A DNA stretch of 64,000 bases, from positions 119,455 to 183,454 of the forward strand of contig CAMTUU010000009.1 in the NCBI GenBank assembly GCA_947085045.1, given 5' to 3'. The stretch's first letter is position 1. The number at the start of each line of letters is the position of its first letter. A model generated the notes under the pieces. The model was not told the origin of the DNA and did not search any database. It saw nothing but the letters and a program-made list of their open reading frames with translations. This DNA comes from Pseudolysinimonas_A sp947085045. GTDB taxonomy: Bacteria; Actinomycetota; Actinomycetes; Actinomycetales; Microbacteriaceae. The translations under genes and the position numbers were made by a program. Of the stretch, positions 50,923-58,410 are shown piece by piece.

Positions 50923-53012
50923 GCGATACCTACGAGACCTTCCGCGAGTTGCAGTCGGGCGAGTACTTCGACTCATGGCCGGACTTCCTCACGCGCCGGG
51001 GCCAGCAGAACGCGCGAACTCTCGAAGCAGCCATCCGCAAGAACAACACGGTGTTCCGCGAGCTGTCGAACGATGTCGAGAAGGAGTCGGTGCTGAAAGG
51101 GGCCTTCCTGAGGGGTCTCGTCGTGCCGGCGCGCAGCACCCCGTGGCCCACGTTCGTTCTCGGGTCGGGATGCTTGACCGCGTCGGCCTCCGCCAAGGAC
51201 AGCGCGAGGGTCGTCGCCCGGTTCACCGCGGCCGTCCGAGCCGCGACCGACGTCGAAGGCCACCAGGGGTTCACCATCGACTTCCTCAACAACCTGTCTC
51301 GCAACCGCAGCGAGCAGCCCCTGGCCACCGCCGGTCTCGGTCTGGCGACGGGCGCCGAGCGATCTCGGGACGACTGGGCTTTCATCGGCAAGACCGCGCT
51401 CGCGGCGATGCTCCTCACGCGGCTCTACGGGCTGGCGCTGGCCTACTCCGCCCAGGTCGTCTCCGACGCCAGCCGCGAGGAGGTCGAGGTCCCGGCGGCG
51501 GACGCGGAGGGCTGGCTGGAGGACGATCGCGTGGTCCAGCCGCTCATCCGAGCGCTGGAAGTCCTCATGGAGTCGCACGTGCCGGCGCGCAGCGCCCAGC
51601 GGAGTCTGCAGAGTCTGGCCCACTCGGTCCTCGTCGCCGTGCGCGATCGGCACCGCGTGCATCGGGCGCACGTCGAGCTGCTGACCGCCTTCACCTGGTT
51701 CATCCTCACCGAGGACACGTCGGTCTACCCGGACTGGTCGGACCTCCTCCTCTTCGGGGCGTTCGTCGACGTCGACACGGATGTGGATGTCGACGAGAAC
51801 GCCGCGCCGCCGCCCTGGGATGCCGCCCAGTTGAAGCCGCGCACGCCGATCACCGCCGATGGCCCGGTCGCCGAGTGGCTCACCACCCGTCTGCTGACCA
51901 TCACGAAGCACTCGTGGGAATCGCGGGGCTCCAAGGATGCGGAGACGGCGCGTTACGCGCTGTACGACGCAGTCGCGGCTCTGCTGCGCCAGCAGGCCGA
52001 CAACTACCACGGGGTGCGCGACGCGGTCTCCGGGTCCGCCGTTCACGAGACGCCGCTCCCGACCTGCTTCGTCACGACCTTCGATCTCGAGCTCGAGATG
52101 GCGATGTGGCAGCTCGCGTTGAAGGCCGAGACGCCGCAGCCGTTCGTGATCATCCTCCCGGTCGTGCGCACGGAGGCGAAGCCGGCGCCCGCCCCGAGTC
52201 TCGGTCTCGAACTCACGTCGGTGTCACTCGCCTGGGCCTGGCGCGAGATCGTGCCCGAGCCCGGGGTCGAGCCCCTCACGGTCCTGCGCGACGGCGGGCC
52301 GGAGGCGTGGAAGTTCCTCGACCGTGAGTTGCCGCCGACACTCGGCGAGGCGATCGACGCGCGCGGCCGCACCCCGGTGATCGTGCGGCTCGCCGGATCG
52401 CCGCTGATGAACGTCGAGATCGCGAACGTCGTCAGCCTCCGGCAGGCCCTGCTGCTCGACGAGTACACGGCGCTGAGCCAGACGGTGCTCGATCTCACCT
52501 CGGCGGCGCGCGAAAACCTCGACGGCGATCGCTCCCCGGACGATTACCACGACGACTATGACGACTACGACGACTACGACGGGTCCGGCGAGGGCGCTCG
52601 CCCCCGCGATCGGAACATCTACACCTCGGGTCTCCCGACCGCGCTCACGAGCTCTCAGCTGGACCCCGAGACGGCGTACATGCCGCGATACTGGATGTTC
52701 CTCGGCGCACAGCTGTCCGACAGCGGAGTGCGCCTGCGTCTGCTCACCAACCAGATCACCGCGGCGCGCTTGAACAATCGGAAGATCGACAGTCATGCGC
52801 CGCTGGGCGTCGCCATCAACCGGAGGTCGAGGCCGGCCGACCGCGACGTCTTCCGCTGGTACGGCTTGGACGTCGTGCGCGGCAACGTCGTCGAGTCGGG
52901 CAGGCACAGCCTCACGGCGCAGCTGACGGCGCTTCACGAGAGCCTCGAGAAGCAGTTCGCGGCCGTGCAGGGCGTCTTTGACCAGGCCCGTCGAGAGGGG
53001 ACCGCGTCATGA
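50919..53012 (+). CDS. SIR2-like domain protein, possibly NADase or NAD-binding
   Basis: 697 aa. Distant SIR2 landmarks appear in order: PTFVLGSGC (residues 77-85, the Gly-rich NAD loop), CFVTTFDLELE (383-393, the TTNYD-like motif), VIVRLAGSP (488-495, HGS-like), DEYTAL (514-519) and YWMFLGAQLSDSGVRLRLL (591-609, the closing FLGxSLxD). The usual Asn of TTN is Phe here, so catalysis is uncertain. A long helical insertion separates the first two motifs, and an acidic DDY repeat lies at 541-555. SIR2 proteins are common NAD-depleting defence effectors. ATGA overlaps occur at both ends. Confidence 0.65.
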   Translation: MSDTYETFRELQSGEYFDSWPDFLTRRGQQNARTLEAAIRKNNTVFRELSNDVEKESVLKGAFLRGLVVPARSTPWPTFVLGSGCLTASASAKDSARVVARFTAAVRAATDVEGHQGFTIDFLNNLSRNRSEQPLATAGLGLATGAERSRDDWAFIGKTALAAMLLTRLYGLALAYSAQVVSDASREEVEVPAADAEGWLEDDRVVQPLIRALEVLMESHVPARSAQRSLQSLAHSVLVAVRDRHRVHRAHVELLTAFTWFILTEDTSVYPDWSDLLLFGAFVDVDTDVDVDENAAPPPWDAAQLKPRTPITADGPVAEWLTTRLLTITKHSWESRGSKDAETARYALYDAVAALLRQQADNYHGVRDAVSGSAVHETPLPTCFVTTFDLELEMAMWQLALKAETPQPFVIILPVVRTEAKPAPAPSLGLELTSVSLAWAWREIVPEPGVEPLTVLRDGGPEAWKFLDRELPPTLGEAIDARGRTPVIVRLAGSPLMNVEIANVVSLRQALLLDEYTALSQTVLDLTSAARENLDGDRSPDDYHDDYDDYDDYDGSGEGARPRDRNIYTSGLPTALTSSQLDPETAYMPRYWMFLGAQLSDSGVRLRLLTNQITAARLNNRKIDSHAPLGVAINRRSRPADRDVFRWYGLDVVRGNVVESGRHSLTAQLTALHESLEKQFAAVQGVFDQARREGTAS
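52551..52580 (+). repeat. Short in-frame tandem repeat (GACGACTAY)
   Basis: Three copies of GACGACTA(T/C) plus GAC encode a DDY run in the SIR2-like protein. It is a slippage-prone 9-bp repeat, so copy number may vary between strains. Confidence 0.7.
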
Positions 53013-55615
53013 GCACCGGGCTGGAGTCGTGGTACGACATGGTCGCCGCGGCGGAGGACGAGAACTACTGGCCGGGCCCGCGGCCGCTCAAGGCGAAGGA
53101 CCCCGACGAGCAATTGGTCGGCCGGAATCAGGAGATCCGCGACATCACGCGCCTGCTGGTCGGCAATCAGCTGCTCGTGCTCAACGGCGCCACCGGCGAC
53201 GGCAAGTCCTCGCTCCTCGACAAGGGGATCCAGCCGACCCTGACCCGTCTGGGCCACGCGGTGCTGCTCTGCAATCGCTGGTCGGGAGCCGGAGTCGACG
53301 GGGTGAGCGCCGACGGGTTCTTGCGCTCGAAGCTCGAAAAGCAACTGCCGGACGGGGTCACGAAGGGCGACGACTACATCCGCAGCCTGGACGAGACGTA
53401 CGGAGCCCGAGCGGTCATCGTGCTGGACCAGTTCGAGGAGCTCATCCGCCACCATCCGATGCTGTTCAGTCGGGTGTGCCGCTGGATCGAGAAGGTCGTC
53501 GCCGAGACCCAGGTGCGCGTCATCGTGTCGCTGCGTGAGGAGTACCTTCCTCGCCTCCGGTCGCTGCGCGTCGGCCCCTACGCTCGACGGGACTTCAAGG
53601 TCGATCCGCTGCGCAAGCCGGAGACGATCCGCGCCATCATCGAAAGCGGCCGGCGCGACGACGGCGGCGCGACCATCAGCGAGCCCGCTGTCGCGGCGCT
53701 CGTCGAGTTGTGGACTCAGGCGGGGGGAACGGCCCGCGACTCGGCGATCGGCGTCCTCCACCTGCAGGCTCTGCTCTACGTGCTGTGGCGCAACCGGCCC
53801 CAGGACGGAACCATCACGGCCGAGACTCTCGAGAAGGTCGTCGGTTTCCTGGTGACCGGAAGCGGTGAGTCGGAGGGAAGCGCGTTTCAGAACGCTCTGC
53901 CGGAGGTGGTCGCTCTGCGGCTGAAGCAGTGCGAGGACGTCTATCGCGACCTGCTCGATGGCGAGCCCCCGCTCGCGACCGGCGCGGCGATGATCGTCCG
54001 CAGGATGGCGGGGTACCTGTCGAGCGGCGGCTACAAGGTCGACCAGGATCGCTGGCACCTCGCCGAACTGGTGCTGTCCGACGAGCTCAACACCCTCGGT
54101 TTCGAGAAGAAGGAGGACCGGGAGCTCGCGGAGGCGCTGTTCACCAACGTGGCCCGGATCGTCGACCTGCATCACGACTGGCTGACGAACCGCGCCACGG
54201 ATGCCGAGGCTCCTCTCGACTACCTCGATGCCCCGCGCGCATCGCTGCGCTCCGACGACTCGGGGCAGGATGCTCTCCGCGAGTTCGCGGGCGGCTCGTG
54301 GGATCTCGCTCCCGCCGGCGACCGCGACCCGTGGGACACCGACACGGCATCGGTGACCGGCGGGATGATGATGGGGGCCACCCCGCTCGAGACCCTGCTC
54401 GAGGTGTTCCGCCAGTACTTCTTCGGACTCGACTGGCTCGAGGCCAGCGTCCTCATCCGGCAGACCAAGCGCGAGCTGTCGAGCCGCTCGAAAGTGAAGG
54501 ACGAGACGACCGTCTCGCTCATCCACGACGGCTTCGGGCGCGGACTCGTCGAGTGGGCACTGCAGGACAAGGAACGGCCGGAGGAGTTCTTCCGGCTGAT
54601 CATCGCCGCGGTCGGCGAGACGATCCACTGGGATCAGGATGTCGACGGCTCCAAGGATCCGGAGTACCGGTTCGCGGTCAACCTCCGCTGGAAGTCGTGC
54701 CTGGTCGAGGCGAAGTTCCGCCACGTCACGTTCGTCAACTGCGACTTCCGCAATTCGACCTTCGTCGACTGCGAGTTCGAGGGCGTCAACTTCGTCAATT
54801 GCCTCCTCGACGGGGTCTCACTCGACAAGTGCGTCTTCAGGGGCGATGTCCCTCGACTGGACACGCTGTCGCCCGAGGAACTGGCGGAGCTCAAGTCGAC
54901 GAACATCGACGTGCGGTCGTTCGTCTTGCCCCTGGCGGAATCCGAGCGCCGCGTGCTGCGCTCCCTCGACCGTTATCGCGAGCGTTCGGCGGACGGCCCC
55001 GTGCCGGCGGACGACGGGACCGGACTGTTCTCCCTCACCTCGGGCCTGCCCGCCATCACGCGTCGCGGGGAGACGGGCGACGAGGTCCCGGCGACCGAGG
55101 GCGGCTATGTCATGTACGGAGGGCGGCTGAGCTCGCTCGTCTTCGCCCGTTGCGAGTTCGTCGACAAGGGACGTGTCGCGCTCCGCGACCTGGTCGGCAC
55201 GTCTCTGGAGTTCGCCGAACTCTCCGCCGGCGACATCGAGCTGCGCAATGTCGCCCTCCGGGGTCTGACGATCAGCGCCCCGCTCGACTACGTGTACTCG
55301 ACGGGCGACCCGGTGGTCGAGGTCTACGCCTACAACTCGGTCCTGCAGAACGTCTGGGTATCGGATCGCGTGCCCGGCGGGATCGAATTCGAGGAGTCGG
55401 GCGTCTACCAGCTCGCCCGGCAGAATCCGGAGTTCGACATCAAGCTGACCGGGGACACCGGTGTGTGGGGCCGACTGGAGCTCACCGAGACCGAGATGTC
55501 GCCGAACAAGGTCGCCGAACTCGCCGGGATCGCGGCCAAGGTCGACTATCGGTCGACGCCTGCGAAGCTCGAACTCGAGAAGATCCGCCTCCGCGATGCG
55601 GCGAAGAAGGGCTAG
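53009..55615 (+). CDS. STAND NTPase (nSTAND1-like) with pentapeptide-repeat region
   Basis: 868 aa. The NTPase has QLVGRNQEI, Walker A GATGDGKSS (residues 60-68), Walker B VIVLDQFEE (136-144) and VIVSLREEYLPRL, the novel STAND type 1 pattern. A helical region is followed at about 560-615 by pentapeptide repeats (FVNCDFRNSTFVDCEFEGVNF), which form a right-handed beta helix, and a further beta-rich C terminus. STAND proteins are one-shot sensors that oligomerise on ligand binding and switch on effectors. ATGA overlap with the SIR2-like gene makes it the fourth gene of the operon. It ends in a 4-bp convergent overlap (CTAG) with the transcarbamoylase. Confidence 0.9.
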   Translation: MSTGLESWYDMVAAAEDENYWPGPRPLKAKDPDEQLVGRNQEIRDITRLLVGNQLLVLNGATGDGKSSLLDKGIQPTLTRLGHAVLLCNRWSGAGVDGVSADGFLRSKLEKQLPDGVTKGDDYIRSLDETYGARAVIVLDQFEELIRHHPMLFSRVCRWIEKVVAETQVRVIVSLREEYLPRLRSLRVGPYARRDFKVDPLRKPETIRAIIESGRRDDGGATISEPAVAALVELWTQAGGTARDSAIGVLHLQALLYVLWRNRPQDGTITAETLEKVVGFLVTGSGESEGSAFQNALPEVVALRLKQCEDVYRDLLDGEPPLATGAAMIVRRMAGYLSSGGYKVDQDRWHLAELVLSDELNTLGFEKKEDRELAEALFTNVARIVDLHHDWLTNRATDAEAPLDYLDAPRASLRSDDSGQDALREFAGGSWDLAPAGDRDPWDTDTASVTGGMMMGATPLETLLEVFRQYFFGLDWLEASVLIRQTKRELSSRSKVKDETTVSLIHDGFGRGLVEWALQDKERPEEFFRLIIAAVGETIHWDQDVDGSKDPEYRFAVNLRWKSCLVEAKFRHVTFVNCDFRNSTFVDCEFEGVNFVNCLLDGVSLDKCVFRGDVPRLDTLSPEELAELKSTNIDVRSFVLPLAESERRVLRSLDRYRERSADGPVPADDGTGLFSLTSGLPAITRRGETGDEVPATEGGYVMYGGRLSSLVFARCEFVDKGRVALRDLVGTSLEFAELSAGDIELRNVALRGLTISAPLDYVYSTGDPVVEVYAYNSVLQNVWVSDRVPGGIEFEESGVYQLARQNPEFDIKLTGDTGVWGRLELTETEMSPNKVAELAGIAAKVDYRSTPAKLELEKIRLRDAAKKG

Positions 55616-56472
55616 CCCACCCCGAGGAGGTGCTCGAGCAGCGCCATCCGCACGTACAACGCGAGATCACTCTGCTCGAAGTACCGCACCCGCGGGTCGT
55701 CGCGCACGCTGAGCGCGACTTCGTCGATGACCGGCATCGGCGAGAGCACCGCACCGCGCGGGGTGAGGATCGCGAGCGCGGCCCCATCCACCCGCAGTCG
55801 AGCGCGCAGCGTCTCGTCGGCCGCGCCCTTGGGGATGCCGACGGCGTAGAGCACGTCGACATCCTCGAGATCCGCGGTCGACCCGGCGACGACCGCACCG
55901 GCGGGGAGCTCGGACGCCCCAAGGGTCGCGTCCGATAGGACGGTGAGCCGGGCCGGGGGCCGCCGCGCGAGCAGGCGCAGCAGGCTGCGGGCGGAGCGCA
56001 TCCTCAGGTCTCCCGCGATGACGACGTGCGCGTCACCGAGGGGGGCGACGAGGCGCTCGATCGCGAACAGGTCGATCAGCGCCTGCGACGGATGCTCGGT
56101 GTCGTCGCCGCCGTTGACCCAGGGCACGTCGCGCCGGATCGCGTCGTCGAGGCGAGCGGCCGGGCGACTGCTGCGCACGACGAGGGCGTCCGCATAGCCG
56201 CTGAGGACGCGTACGGTGTCCTCGATGCTCTCGGGAAGGGACGTCTCGGGCGAGCGACGCTCGACGGTCTCCACCGGGTGCGCTCCGATGCGGTGGGCCG
56301 CGGCGGCGAAACCCGCGCGCGTGCGGAGCGAGGGTTCGAAGAACGCGAGGGCGACGACGGCCCCCGCCCCGGTGGCCGCGACGCGGCCGGTGGCGTGGAC
56401 GGCGGCGCGGGCGAGGATCGCGTCGATATCCGCGTCGGTCAGGTCGTCGACGCGGCGGAGACGGGCGACCAT
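55612..56472 (-). CDS. Divergent aspartate/ornithine carbamoyltransferase-family protein
   Basis: 286 aa, a little shorter than PyrB. The carbamoyl-phosphate loop FFEPSLRTRAGF and HPSQALIDL are intact, as is GDLRMRSARSL. However, the RxQxER motif of aspartate transcarbamoylase is replaced by VGIPKGAAD, and HPLPR by LSPMPV, so the second-substrate site is changed. It directly follows the radical SAM gene (TAGATG), unlike a pyr operon. A carbamoyl transfer to a non-canonical acceptor, or a non-enzymatic role, is inferred. Confidence 0.85.
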   Translation of the reverse strand: MVARLRRVDDLTDADIDAILARAAVHATGRVAATGAGAVVALAFFEPSLRTRAGFAAAAHRIGAHPVETVERRSPETSLPESIEDTVRVLSGYADALVVRSSRPAARLDDAIRRDVPWVNGGDDTEHPSQALIDLFAIERLVAPLGDAHVVIAGDLRMRSARSLLRLLARRPPARLTVLSDATLGASELPAGAVVAGSTADLEDVDVLYAVGIPKGAADETLRARLRVDGAALAILTPRGAVLSPMPVIDEVALSVRDDPRVRYFEQSDLALYVRMALLEHLLGVG

Positions 56473-57606
56473 CTAGACCCCGGCGTGCATCACGGGGAGC
56501 TCGTGCCGGTACTCGGCGTCGGCTCCGACCAGCGTCAGGGTGTTGTGGGTGTCGGGCACGCAGTCGGGTCCGAGCGGGATCCCGTACTGCTCCGCGAGGT
56601 CGGTCGCGCGCACGAACACCTCCCGCAGCTCGTCCGCCGTCGAGGGACGGGAGTCGCGCATCGGGGTCACCGGGTCGGGCCGGAAGGGACTGAGCACCGG
56701 GACGCAGCCGCGCTGCAGGATCGCCTCGACCCCCTCGAGGGTGCTTTCGATGGGCTCGAGCCCGACCATGAGCATCGACCGCACGCGGTTGCCGCCGAGG
56801 GTCTCCGCGGCGTCGCCGAGGAAGTCGAGGTAGTAGTCGCGGCCCTGGCGGTGCTTGTGGCGCATGACATCCGCCGCGATCTTCTCGCTGTACAGCTCGA
56901 GGTTGATCGAGATCTGGTGCAGGCCGAGGCCGTCGAGGCGGGGCAGGTCGAACAGCCCATCGAGCGGGACCATCATGATGTCGACCTCGAGATCGGGGAA
57001 CTCGGTGAGCACGCGCTCGTAAGCCGCGGCCATCCCGGCGACGTGGGGCTTGCCGGGCGTCCCGCCCGAGATGAGCAGATGCCGCGCCGGCTGGAGTTCG
57101 TCGTCGAGCGCGGTGCGCACCGCCTCGAGCATGATGTCGACCGGCTTGAGCCCGGCGTAGACGTCGTCGAAGGGGATGTTGCAGAAGTCGCAGACCATCG
57201 CGCAGCCGATCGTCGGCGAGAGCCGCGCGCGGTCGCCGTGCGTGTGCACGAAGTTGTTGATCGGCCGCCCGGTGGATGTCGTCCCGCCGAGGTAGCCGGG
57301 CGGCGCCCAGTACGACGCGGGGCTCTCAAAGCCGCGTCCGTGCACGAAGAAGCCGTCCGGGCCGTGATCGAAGACGAGCGTCGTGCCGGGGACGAAGTTG
57401 GCGTTGTAGCGCTCGACGGGCATGTTGACCCACACGTCGTCGTCGAGGCGCACGATGAGTCCGCTCGTCGACGCGTAGTCGTGCGGGGACAGCTCCCCGC
57501 CGTCGACGATCTCGTCGAGCGCCGCCTCCGCCGCCGGTGAGAGCGCTGCGCCGTCGGCGAGGAGCTCGAACTTGAGCTGCTGGGCCGGCGTGAAGGTGGA
57601 GGTCAT
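56473..57606 (-). CDS. Radical SAM enzyme
   Basis: 377 aa. The 4Fe-4S/SAM motif is CAMVCDFC (CxxxCxxC) near residue 135, preceded by a substrate-side N-terminal domain and followed by the TIM-barrel features LLISGGTPGKPH (GGE-like) and DIMMVPLDG. HQISINLELYSEKI and VRSMLMVGLEPIE match the later barrel strands of BioB/lipoyl-like radical SAM proteins. The reaction is unknown. Its stop abuts the transcarbamoylase start, so the two make an operon. It is divergent from a nitroreductase. Confidence 0.88.
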   Translation of the reverse strand: MTSTFTPAQQLKFELLADGAALSPAAEAALDEIVDGGELSPHDYASTSGLIVRLDDDVWVNMPVERYNANFVPGTTLVFDHGPDGFFVHGRGFESPASYWAPPGYLGGTTSTGRPINNFVHTHGDRARLSPTIGCAMVCDFCNIPFDDVYAGLKPVDIMLEAVRTALDDELQPARHLLISGGTPGKPHVAGMAAAYERVLTEFPDLEVDIMMVPLDGLFDLPRLDGLGLHQISINLELYSEKIAADVMRHKHRQGRDYYLDFLGDAAETLGGNRVRSMLMVGLEPIESTLEGVEAILQRGCVPVLSPFRPDPVTPMRDSRPSTADELREVFVRATDLAEQYGIPLGPDCVPDTHNTLTLVGADAEYRHELPVMHAGV

Positions 57607-57732
57607 CGGAGTCGCTTCGATCGGGTGACGTGCGGTGCGGAAAGCGGTGCGACGATGCTATCCGGGGCGACCCACGCCGCGCTGTGCCTAGAGTGGGCAC
57701 CGCCCGGGTCCCCGTCCAGGAAGGCGAGCGCG
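57607..57732. promoter_or_regulatory. Divergent promoter region, radical SAM and nitroreductase genes
   Basis: Minus-strand TAGCAT (57655-57660) and plus-strand TAGAGT (57689-57694) are -10 candidates. The nitroreductase ATG has an AAGGCGAG ribosome site. Confidence 0.45.
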
Positions 57733-58392
57733 ATGCAGAGCGAGAGGTCCTCAGCGGTCATCGAGACCATCCTCGGCCGACGCAGCGTACGCAGCGGATT
57801 CTCCGACCGCCCGATCCCGCAGGACCAGCTCGACATCGTTCTCGCCTGCGGTCTGGCCGCCCCGTCGTCGAAGAACGCCCGGCCCTGGCGCTTCCACGTG
57901 CTGCGTGAGCGGAGCCAGCGCGAGTTCGTCGCACGGGTCGCCGTCTCGGCCGAGGGGATCGACGACTGGGTGCCGCACGACCCGCGCACGGGCGCGCCGC
58001 ATCCCGAGTGGTCGTCGACGGTCGTCGAATCCGCCGAGGTGCTGCTCGCGACGCCGTGCGCGATCATCATCGAGAACCGTGCCCCGTTCAGTCGCGGCAA
58101 GCGCGAACTCGTGCAGGCTCCCGCCGCCCACCTCGCGGCCGCCCTCGACGGCTATGCGTTCGAGCTCGTGGGCATCGGCGCGGCTCTCGAGAACCTCTGG
58201 CTCGCGGCGAACGCGCTCGGCATCCGCGTGGCGTTCCTCGGTGACCTGACCGTCGCCGAGGACGCGATCGCGACGCGTTTCGGGATCACCGGTGATGTCG
58301 CGGGCGTCGTCGGCCTCGGCTACTCCTCCGTCGAACCGCCGCCCCGAGCCGACCCGGGCACGGCGACCGACGACGGGATCGTCTGGCACTGA
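57733..58392 (+). CDS. Nitroreductase family flavoprotein
   Basis: 219 aa. RRSVRSGFSDRPIPQDQLDIVLACGLAAPSSKNARPWRFHV is the canonical FMN-binding N terminus (RRSxR...APSxxNxQPW). GLGYSSVEPPP near the C terminus is the usual closing segment. It probably uses NAD(P)H to reduce a quinone, nitro or enone group. ATG 57733 is chosen over an upstream in-frame start on the basis of the ribosome site and homology. Its neighbours suggest a role with the flavoprotein at 58411. Confidence 0.88.
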   Translation: MQSERSSAVIETILGRRSVRSGFSDRPIPQDQLDIVLACGLAAPSSKNARPWRFHVLRERSQREFVARVAVSAEGIDDWVPHDPRTGAPHPEWSSTVVESAEVLLATPCAIIIENRAPFSRGKRELVQAPAAHLAAALDGYAFELVGIGAALENLWLAANALGIRVAFLGDLTVAEDAIATRFGITGDVAGVVGLGYSSVEPPPRADPGTATDDGIVWH

Positions 58393-58398
58393 CGGCCG

Positions 58399-58404
58399 TA
58401 GAGT
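58399..58404 (+). promoter_or_regulatory. Leaderless -10 box for the flavoprotein
   Basis: TAGAGT, six bases (CGGGGC), then GTG 58411. Confidence 0.5.
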
Positions 58405-58410
58405 CGGGGC

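Noticed and set aside
50919..53012. Thoeris ThsA
   Set aside because: No TIR (ThsB) gene nearby and no SLOG domain seen in this protein.
56473..57606. Prokaryotic viperin
   Set aside because: The cluster motif is CAMVCDFC in a longer protein with a BioB-like barrel; viperin features and a kinase neighbour are absent.
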